Shown: in pieces, positions 55,716 through 64,000 of the stretch
Layout of the letters: each line of letters starts with the position of its first letter
Numbering within the stretch: the stretch's first letter is position 1
From: Xanthostigma xanthostigma
Lineage: Eukaryota > Arthropoda > Insecta > Raphidioptera > Raphidiidae
Reading direction: 5' to 3'
Assembly: GCA_963575645.1 (NCBI GenBank)
Contig: OY754468.1
Span: forward strand, 1,612,001 to 1,676,000
DNA length: 64,000 bases
Notes under the pieces: generated by a model
Told to the model about the DNA's origin: nothing
What the model saw: the letters and a program-made list of their open reading frames with translations, nothing else
Databases searched by the model: none
Program-made: the position numbers and the translations under genes

Positions 55716-57166
55716 AGAGCTGGCTACGGAGAAAATGGATGTCTCGGTGCAGAGCTGAAAATTTGCAGAATAATAGGAGATAGTACAAGTAAGTAGGGAA
55801 AAAATTGCCAGAAGGCTAGGCGGAAGATAAAGAGCCGCCAGAAGACGCTAATGTTGCGAAAAATCAGTGCACTTCTGGCAATTTCTATACTTATTCTGTA
55901 ATTCCAAACTAGATTATATATTTTATATATTATACATTATATAGTTAAAAGGGCATACTGAAAATTCAAACATGATATACTAATAATTACATTCGACAAA
56001 TATTCAAAATTATTAATGACATTTTGATAGAAATAAAATTAATCGTCATATACTTTTATTAATAAAATTACGTTGTTATAATAACGTAACTTTATTAATT
56101 TATTTAATTTTATTTCTATCAAAATGTCATTAATAATTTTGAATATTTGTCGAATGTAATTATTATATCATGTTTGAATTTTCAGTATGCCCTTATAACT
56201 ATATAATGTATAATATATAAAATGTATAATCTAGTTTTGAATTACAGAATAACTATAGAAATTGCCAGAAGGGCACTGATTTTTCGCAACAATAGCGCCT
56301 TCTGGCGTCTCTTTATCTTCCGCCTAGCCTTCTGACAATTTTTTCCCTACTTACTTGTACTAGCTCCTAGTGATGTCGATTATCGTTACTTTTAAGTATT
56401 CGTTACTACTCGGTACTTTGGTATTAAGTAATCATTTCAACTACTCGTTACTTTGATTACTTATACTTAGGTTACATACATAAAATGTAGTACGTCGTGT
56501 CTAATTAAATATAATAGGTAATCGTTTTTTATGCATGCGGCCGTGAGCTACCGTTTTTTAGGAAGTATGTGTTGCGAATGCGATGTAAAGCAAAACTGTA
56601 GGAAAAAACGAACTTTAGTTATGTAAAAGTTATTTATTTAAATAAAAAAAATAATCTAATATTGTTTTAAATCAAAAACGAAACTTAACTTAAGATAAAA
56701 GGTAAGGTTCGCAGGAACTTACGGCGATTAATTTGACTTATATCGGCTCGCTTGACAATAATAAAACTCCCGAATAATCAGATAAAGTACCTCATCAATA
56801 GCATGAATTAATACAGTCCGAAATGCGAAACGGCCGAAACGCTAATGAATATTCTTATACTCGCATAATAAAATAATCAATAGTAATCAATAATCAATAG
56901 TAATCAATAATCAATAGTAATCAATAATCAATAGTAATCATTGTAATCAATAATAAATAGTAATCATTGTAATCAATAATCAATAGTAATCATTCAAGTA
57001 AAAGTAACGATTTACTTTTCGAATCGGTAATCGTTACTTCGGGTATTCTAAAGTAACGAGTAGTTTCGTATCGTATCGTTACTTTGTCGACATCTTTACT
57101 AGCTCCTATTATTCTGCAAATTTTCAGCTCTGCACCGAGTCACCCATTTTCTCCGTAGCCAGCTCT
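55716..57166. mobile_element. Large foldback element R, copy 1, with hAT inside
   Basis: The arms (from AGAGCTGGCTACGGAGAAAA inwards) pair over about 330 bp each. Each arm itself contains a smaller hairpin (ATTGCCAGAAG with CTTCTGGCAAT). A hAT element (56368-57098) plus its 8-bp duplication interrupts the right arm; without it the element is about 712 bp. A second copy is at 59786-60476. Confidence 0.85.
56368..57098. mobile_element. hAT element (731 bp) nested in foldback R
   Basis: The TIRs are TAGTGATGTCGA and, inverted, TAAAGATGTCGA. Exact duplications CTAGCTCC lie at 56360-56367 and 57099-57106. Contains a short tandem array of 'aatcaatagt' words (about 56875-57000). No transposase ORF. 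Confidence 0.85.
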
Positions 57167-57807
57167 GAGCCCATTAGAAGTTGTAAGCCCTGGATATGTT
57201 GTATAACAACAAATAGCAAGCAGCAATATACATACACGAACAGATAATCATAAATGTTCCTATTAACCGATCAAAGAGAACTTTGAAATATTACAAATTA
57301 TTAATTTATTCATACAGCATCAGCTTGCGTCATTTTCAAAACTAAGTTTTGACATTTTGCAGTGACCCGAGGTAGTTTTTAATGACAAAATTAACTTCTT
57401 GTTTCAACATCGGGCACGGTTTGCAATCATTTTCGATATTATCCGATACTGTCAAACGATATTAAAGCGTCTGTTTAGATTTAATCTCTAAATTTGTTTT
57501 TAAGCCTCGTGGATTGTTTGCGTCGCTCGTATAATAAAAATACGTACAAATAAAATGTGTCGGACTCGCGCACCGAGAGTTCCGTACAAACTTGTAGGTA
57601 TGTCCGTCACGGGAATCGAGTTTTGAAGATTTTTCCCGCTTTGCCGTTGTCCCCAAACATCGAAATAGGTCGCGATCAGTTTACCAACTAAGTGTATAAA
57701 TTGCAATGAGTTTAGATGGACTACCCGAACTGCACGTGGCTATATCTGATAGTCTAGCGGTCGTACCGTGCTGTATGCGAGAGTTCTCACAGTTATAATT
57801 TAATTAA
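57167..57807. other. Repeat fragment, no gene
   Basis: Includes a second copy of the insect 'ggactcgcgcaccgagagtt' repeat (about 57557-57690). The overlapping minus-strand ORFs 57462-57656 and 57500-57706 run through it and are not genes. Confidence 0.4.
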
Positions 57808-58270
57808 TGTATGGGCTATGTGCAAGGGCGGAGTTACAAATTTATCGATGCGAGCGTTTATGATGAGCACTAGGGGAAACTTCAAACTCAAATTTTCCGC
57901 ATGTCAGTGAGCAATGTTTATTAAAAGTGAAAATAGTTATGATTTTATAAAGTTTTTTAATTACAAAAAAAACATGGGCGATCTGGAAATGCTTGTTGTA
58001 TTCCGGGCTGTTGCGCTGATGGCGATTTAAGTAAAATAAAGACCATTGGCGCCATAATTCATAAATAAATAATTCTCACGAATCTTTTATGTTATGCTAT
58101 TTATATAATGGTTTACAATCTGAATTTTATTGTATATAAAATTAGAATTTTTTTTAACACATCATGGTCAACTAATGTTTTTGACTTATCACATGTCGCA
58201 TGTCGTGAGTTATCCACTAGAGGCGCTAGCAGATTTCGTGCACACGGCCTATACTGTATAAACGCACCGT
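57808..58270. repeat. Interspersed repeat F, copy 2
   Basis: Inverted counterpart of 22030-22610, from 'atgggctatgtgcaaggg' to 'tcgtgcacacggcctatac'. The ORFs 58108-58302 (plus) and 58113-58322 (minus) are repeat-derived. Confidence 0.6.
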
Positions 58271-58688
58271 TTTTAAATAAATTTTTAGTGTGTTCGACTT
58301 GAAATCTAGTAATTGTCTTCAAACTAAGTTTATTGGCCGCCGAGTATAGTGCTTTAGCGAGACAAAAACAATAAAATCGTTTTTCAACATTGTTATTCAG
58401 ATTTTATTATTTCATTCAATAAAAATGTTACATTGATTTTGTTTACTTAATTTGATTAAAAACTCGTCAGTAAAACATTTTATTGCATAATAAAACTTAT
58501 ATCTTTACAAATGGACACAAAGAGTCAGCCAAAAAATTTTTTTTATATCAGTAGCTTCACTAGCTACCCATATTTCCTTTTATAATTTACAGTCCATCAG
58601 AGCCGGTTTAGTAAATTTATTCCAGTACTAGGCACAGGATTTACCAATTAATTTCGTCTTTCGACAAGGTAAAATATTTCATTTATAA
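58271..58688. other. No gene recognised
   Basis: AT-rich. No supported feature. Confidence 0.35.
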
Positions 58689-58735
58689 CTAGCGGCCCGG
58701 TCCGGCTTCGCCCGAATTTGTAGATTGCCACCGTT
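58689..58735 (-). mobile_element. Helitron 3' end fragment (family 3)
   Basis: CTAG at 58689-58692 next to hairpin GGGCGAAGCCGGACCGGGCC on the minus strand. It continues with 'gaatttgtagattgccacc', which matches the element at 47216-47841. The rest of the Helitron is not seen. Confidence 0.55.
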
Positions 58736-58751
58736 TTTCAATTTCTATTAC

Positions 58752-58930
58752 AATTATTGATGATTAAAAACACGTATAATTTATTTCCATATATTTTAAT
58801 GAATGAACAAATACAAAAAAGCATTACTGATATAAATAATTAAATTTTTTTGTATTTTTTTATTCATTAAAATAAATAAAATGTGTGGAAATCAATTATA
58901 CGTGGTTTCAATCATCAATAATTGAATTGA
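58752..58930. repeat. Imperfect foldback, arms about 75 bp
   Basis: 'caattattgatgatt' at 58752 pairs with 'aatcatcaataattg' at about 58910-58924. The arms converge near 58835 through A-rich sequence, with several small indels. Confidence 0.65.
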
Positions 58931-59195
58931 AAGCTGAAAAAAATATTCTTCAATAGTTGATATCAGTGATAAAAATTCCATAAAGGGTTAATGATAACTT
59001 ACCTATCATGATAAAGATACAATCAAATGTCAGCGTTTCATGTTTATAAAAAATCTATTTTTTGAAGCTTGTCTGATTTCGGACATTGCCCGATGTGGCT
59101 CGGGCATTCTCTATAATTTATAATCTCTCTCTCTCAACCACATTAGGACCACTTTTTTGTGGTCGGAAAGTGGTACGTGTGAGTTAAGCCATATA
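58931..59195. other. No gene recognised
   Basis: AT-rich spacer. Nothing identifiable. Confidence 0.35.
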
Positions 59196-59772
59196 CAGTA
59201 TGCAAACACGTAAGGTGCACATAGGGAAATTAACATTGGGAAAAAATGACTGGATCAGAGTGAGCCTTGAAATCTTGTTTTTCAATTTGACAGATAATAT
59301 TCTTTTGCAAAATGAATGTGTATACTACCGAAGAAAATATTCAAATGATTACAACATAATCGGACTTTTTTATTAATGGGACATTAAATTCCCAAAAATA
59401 CTTAAATATGGTGCGAGATCAAATATCTCCGCCTATATTCGTGTTGAACTTAAAGACATTGAGTCACTGATTTACCAACGCGCATACGTCATACCAGTGA
59501 GACAATTTTTGAATGAAATGGTTCCGAACAGATGGAGTTGTTTTTCTGTTTTATTTTTGTACAAAAAAATTAAATTAATGATTTATAAGAGCTTTTTATT
59601 ATTAAAAAAGCCAAGTAAAATAAAAATAAATCAAAATAAAATAGAAATCCTCAAGATTACCACGATAATTCAATAGAAATAACAATTAATGCAGTCATGG
59701 CTAACTCTGATCCAAGTATTTTTTCCCAATGCTAATTTCCCTATGTGCACCTTACGCGTTTACATGGTACTG
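59196..59772. mobile_element. TIR element with TA target (577 bp)
   Basis: The TIRs of about 65-70 bp share GTAAGGTGCACATAGGGAAA and 'cattgggaaaaaat'. TA flanks both ends (59194-59195, 59773-59774). No ORF. It is a mariner-type MITE by target and layout. Confidence 0.75.
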
Positions 59773-59785
59773 TAGATATAGGCAG

Positions 59786-60476
59786 AGAGCTGGCTACGGA
59801 GAAAATGGGTGACTCGGTGCAGAGCTGAAAATTTGCAGAATAATAGGAGATAGTACAAGTAAGTAGGGAAAAAATTGCCAGAAGGCTAGGCGGAAGATAA
59901 AGAGCCGCCAGAAGGCGCTAATGTTGCGAAAAATCAGTGCACTTCTGGCAATTTCTATACTTTTTCAGTAATTCAAAACTAGATTATATTATAAATTATA
60001 TAGTTATAAGGGCATACTGAAAATTCAAACATGATATTATAATAATTGCATTCGACAAATATTCAAAATTATTACTGTCATTTTGATAGAAATAAAATTA
60101 ATCGTCATATAAAATTACGTTGTTATAATAACGTAACTTTATTAATTTATTTAATTTTATTTCTATCAAAATGTCATTAATAATTTTGAATATTTGTCGA
60201 ATGTAATTATTATATCATGTTTGAATTTTCAGTATGCCCTTATAACTATATAATGTATAATATATAAAATATATAATCTAGTTTTGAATTACAGAATAAG
60301 TATAGAAATTGCCAGAAGTGCACTGATTTTTCGCAACATTAGCGCCTTCTGGCGGCTCTTTATCTTCCGCCTAGCCTTCTGGCAATTTTTTCCCTATACT
60401 TACTTGTACTATCTCCTATTATTCTGCAAATTTTCAGCTCTGCACCGAGTCACCCATTTTCTCCGTAGCCAGCTCT
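59786..60476. mobile_element. Large foldback element R, copy 2, uninterrupted
   Basis: 691 bp, almost entirely an inverted repeat with the centre near 60120 (TTACGTTGTTATAATAACGT). It preserves the same internal small hairpins as copy 1. Target duplication not clear. Lies 13 bp from the end of the TIR element at 59196-59772. Confidence 0.85.
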
Positions 60477-60842
60477 TAGTCCATAATACGGCGAATAGAA
60501 TAAACGGAGATTGGGTGTATTGATCAAATCCACCTCTGCACTCTGCAGTCTGCAGTGTGCCATGGCCGTAAGCTTCCAGTGCGCTCTTCTCTTTATGGAA
60601 AAGTCTTTTAATTTTCGCCGTTGATACACGCTCATTCCGGCTTTCCTTGTACACACCAACATTATGGCGAGATCCTGAGATATTACTTTTCATTATACAC
60701 GGTGATCCCATCAATGGATAATGCATTTACCTTATACGCTTACGGCATAATGCCTCGAGCTATATAGCAGTATATACACAGACGTCTTGTAACCTACGTA
60801 TAGATATCTATTGAACACCAGACGTCTTACAACATTTTCTTC
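60477..60842. other. No gene recognised
   Basis: A GC-richer patch with a 105-codon minus-strand ORF (60409-60726) that begins in this patch and runs into the foldback. No domain recognised. I do not call it a gene. Confidence 0.35.
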
Positions 60843-61166
60843 GTATAGTACGCGCCACGGATCTAAAATGTTCGGAAGTTAGTCACAAACAGCGTCGCAA
60901 AGGCACATTTTAGAGCCGTTGATACTCCCACCACCTCCCAGCTACCTGCACGGAACGTGCGCTCGTCGGTGATTGGCCGTGATCGCTCGTTGCCTTTGTC
61001 ACTTGTCGCTTTCCTGCTTTAAAGTAGGTACTGCAGTCGAGTTCGCTATTGTCAAGTTGTTATTGTTATTTTAGTTTTGTTGAGTTGCGAGTTTGTAGTT
61101 TTTCAAGAGCAAGCCTGCATTCGCATCTAACTTCCGAGCCTTTTAGATTCGTGGCGCGTACTATAC
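60843..61166. mobile_element. MITE with about 43-bp TIRs (reference copy)
   Basis: The ends are GTATAGTACGCGCCACGGAT and its inverse (GGCGCGTACTATAC). TIRs continue to TTCGGAAGTTAG. Partial copies lie at 1786-1918 and 51376-51640. The TA at the tips may be the target. No ORF. Confidence 0.75.
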
Positions 61167-61239
61167 CTCGGTCGCAAGTACACGTGCTTTCGGCATCAGT
61201 TTTAAGGCATCAGAAAGTCTAACATTTACGCATTGGTGG

Positions 61240-61572
61240 GATTACACGCACTGATGCGGGAAATACGTACCTGCGGGCGGTAGTAAAGAAAAATAACCTA
61301 TCAACTGTTGTTTAGATGTCGTTTACATAGCAACCCTATTATATTTTAGCTAATAGTCGCGAATAGCTGTCGTTCGTGTTTTTACGTATAACCTCAAAGC
61401 TGCTTGCTTGGAATTTATCTGTGTTTTATGTAATTAAGAAGTAATTAATTAAATAATGTATTTAACCGAGGTATGAAGGAAAATAGTATACATCGCACTG
61501 CAGGTCGAAAGTTTGCTTTTCTTGCACTGCGCGTCATGATCTTCGGGTATCATGACGCGCAGTGAAAGAATA
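61240..61572. repeat. Interspersed repeat, paralogous to 21700-21966
   Basis: Ends with the hairpin CACTGCGCGTCATGAT... ATCATGACGCGCAGTG (about 61533-61572). See the copy at 21700-21966. Confidence 0.65.
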
Positions 61573-61871
61573 TATGCACTCTCATTCAGGAACGTACGAA
61601 TTCTTGTACTCTGGCCGTTGTTGGATTCGACAAATTTTAAGAGATTGAGATTCTAATTGCTAGATTTCATCTCATAGCCCGACAGTTTGAGATCTACAGC
61701 TCTAGTGTATATACAATATATTCTGCAAACGAGACGTCTTAAGTTCTTTCCTTGTCACTCTTTTCTTTTGATCATCTATCGTCTCATTTTAAGTTCAAGC
61801 AGTGAACGTGTATAATACTAGAGCTACCGCATGTATTCGTTACCGAGTAACGGGTACATCGTCTGACTCAT
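61573..61871. other. No gene recognised
   Basis: No supported feature. Confidence 0.35.
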
Positions 61872-62471
61872 CATATACTCATATATTAATACGCTAAGGT
61901 TAAAGATGTTTGCCTCCCTTTTTAGAAAAAACCCCACAATTTCTCCTAACAAATTATATATCATTTTACAGATAATTGCTTGCTCTACTGACATCGACAA
62001 CTAAAAAATTTATTATTGCTTTTGTTTTTGTAAATTAATTAAAATACAGCAACGCTGAACAACGTCTGCCATCCGACGGCTTTAATTTTGAAACAACGTC
62101 AACACTTCGTTCTGTCATCTGACCTTCATGTTGTAATACAACAGACACAATACTGCATACTGTCATCTGACGGCTTTAATTTTGAAACAGCGAGCAACGC
62201 TGAACAACGTCACAGAAATGCTGCATGATGCCATCTGACGGCTTAGCTCAACGCTTTTGCTACTTGCGCTTCTATATGACAATTTTAGTAAAATATTTCT
62301 TCGATCTGTCATCTGAGCTTCATATTGTAATACAACAAAAAGGAAAACGTTATAAGCAGTGTGCAAAATTATAAACGAATTGAATACCTGCAATCATATT
62401 TAAAAAATAATTTTGTAAAGTGATAATTATTATACTTATTTAGTGCGAATAATTCGCACAGGTCACACTAG
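61872..62471 (+). mobile_element. Non-autonomous Helitron, family 2
   Basis: TC after A at 61872; terminal hairpin GTGCGAATAATTCGCAC, then CTAG before T at 62468-62471. 600 bp. A short duplication of 'catata' lies at its 5' tip. ORF 62163-62393 (minus) is repeat-derived. Confidence 0.85.
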
Positions 62472-63700
62472 TGGAGATTATAAGTACTAGAGTACGCCAG
62501 CGGGTATTCATGCCATAAGTGAAAGTGTCTGCAGTTCAGAGAGAGAACGCTGCAAACGTTCCGTATCATTATATATGTTTACTCAAATCAGCATTGTTTT
62601 GTATCATTAGTAACCATGGAGATAAGGAACTTTTCTCTCTCTGAATAGCAGACACTTTCATGGCTCACTCGCGTACTCTTGTATAATATCTCTATGGTCT
62701 GACTCGAAGTAACGAATCGTTACTTACAAATTCATTTTATTACTCGCATTTGTCGTATCCACGACAGTTCGACTCGTTTGATGCAGTTATACGAATGAAG
62801 TCATATCGTATCACGTATGCGACGCGCCTCGATGCGATGGTACATACTTGATGTTGTTCACAGAACAGTAAAATGTATAGAAAGAGCATAATGATAGTTT
62901 TTAGGCAGATCTTCTGTCACAAGAAGCGGGGTGCAGGCAGTAACATAGCACCACGTGATATATCAGAGACGTATTCAGGATTTTTTATTCTAGTTTCTAA
63001 ATAAAAAATAAATATGTCGAACATATTCGAGGTGTCAGACATTTTAAATGATTCATATTATTTGTCAAAGAACATTATTTTAGCGTTTTGGTTGAAGTTT
63101 TTAAGCTATCTAATTAAAAAACAAACAGTATCTATAAATTTTTTACATGTCGTCAAAACGACATCTTTCGGAAAATTTAGAGGGAAAACGCCCCAAAATC
63201 AAGAAAAGTCACAGAGGAAATAGGTGTCAGACTAGGCCTAATGAAGCCATATACAAAGTTTGGGGAGAGTATGTATCAGTAAAATTTTTGCCTACGGGCA
63301 CTCTGACTAAGTGTTACTAAAAATGTTTTCTATATAATTTTATTTTAAATGCCTATATAGAGTTACAATTTACATGAATAGTAAATAAAATATTTGTCAT
63401 GCGCGTGCCTAGATGAGAAAATTAATTACCTTTAAATAAATTTAATTTATTATACAATCGATTTTAAAAACTTCTAAAATGTAAAATTTCACACAACCCT
63501 CAAATGAAACACAATGTTTTGGAACAATTCGGAACGCTTAAAAAAATAACTAAAAATATTTTAAAATTTAAAATTTTACCCAACCAAAATGAAAAAATTA
63601 TTGTGAAACAAATCACATCAATTTAAAAAAAACTAACTAAAAATACTTTGAAATGTAAAATTTTATCCAGGCCTGAATGAAAAAAACTGAATAAAAATTA
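62472..63700. other. No gene recognised; short inverted repeat at 62485-62690
   Basis: 'aagtgaaagtgtctgc' (62518) pairs with 'gcagacactttcatgg' (about 62647), and outer 'agagtacgc' pairs with 'gcgtactct' near 62673. This is possibly a degraded TIR element of about 190 bp. The 69-codon ORF 63014-63223 has no recognisable domain. Confidence 0.35.
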
Positions 63701-63707
63701 TGAGCGC

Positions 63708-63731
63708 TTTCGAGTACGTAGTCATCTTCAG
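63708..63731 (-). ncRNA. Hammerhead-like motif (weak)
   Basis: On the minus strand: CTGAAGA, TGACTACGTACTC, GAAAG. The core words are present but the intervening stem is poor. Confidence 0.25.
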
Positions 63732-64000
63732 ATTGATGTTACAAATCTTAAATCAATCAAATCTTAAAACTGAAGATGATAATAATAATAACACAATTAT
63801 AATAATAATTGTGATAATGAAATTAATATAATATTTAGTATTAATATATTAGTAATAATTAAATTTATATTATATAATATTATATTATAATAAAAGCAAA
63901 CACAATACTCTAATATGAGCCCAGTACGGCTCTGTCTACTGCCATCAAAACTGTCATGGCTACCACTGAAAAATGAGATTTAACATACCTTTATTAAATT
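63732..64000. other. AT-rich simple sequence
   Basis: Low-complexity AAT/ATT-rich DNA to about 63900, with palindromic AT tracts, then unassigned sequence to the window end. Confidence 0.5.

Noticed and set aside
60409-60726. 105-codon minus-strand ORF
   Set aside because: About a fifth of it lies inside foldback element R and the rest shows no domain.

Overview
The window looks like repeat-dense intergenic or intronic DNA from an insect. It is AT-rich and contains no intact host gene that I can recognise. Two kinds of evidence point to an arthropod genome: many Helitrons of types common in insects, and short terminal-inverted-repeat (TIR) DNA transposons of many superfamilies. The 'ggttccgtac' repeat and the 'ataaagctgaagagtttgttt' Helitron fit a lepidopteran, but the order is inference only.

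From left to right: a Transib-like element (0.8-1.7 kb); a Helitron and a perfect 92-bp inverted repeat (2.4-3.9 kb); a tRNA-bearing Helitron (4.5-5.6 kb); then Helitrons, foldbacks, a pogo-like element and a hAT MITE (6-12.5 kb). A CpG-rich promoter-like block lies at 12.7-13.3 kb and is followed at once by a three-level nested insertion (13.3-14.5 kb). From 15 to 31 kb there are repeat copies, a pogo/Tigger fragment with a helix-turn-helix ORF, a TTAA-flanked MITE, an element with a 9-bp target duplication, and large TIR elements. From 31 to 38 kb repeats are sparser, and this stretch holds the only candidate host exons (35.46-35.85 kb, minus strand) beside a CpG-rich block. From 38 to 64 kb there are a SINE-like sequence, a PIF/Harbinger deletion derivative with its own promoter and a truncated ORF, several hAT elements with clear 8-bp duplications, more tRNA-bearing Helitrons, a ~150-bp tandem array and two copies of a ~700-bp foldback.

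What ties the window together is non-autonomous amplification. Almost every element has intact ends but no complete transposase, so it depends on enzymes encoded elsewhere. Many insertions are nested with readable target-site duplications, which gives their relative ages. Three things deserve the closest look: Helitrons that carry a tRNA(Lys)-like module keeping its Pol III boxes; hammerhead-ribozyme-like cores recurring in several inverted repeats; and the three in-phase candidate exons at 35.5 kb. I identified no retroviral or LTR element.
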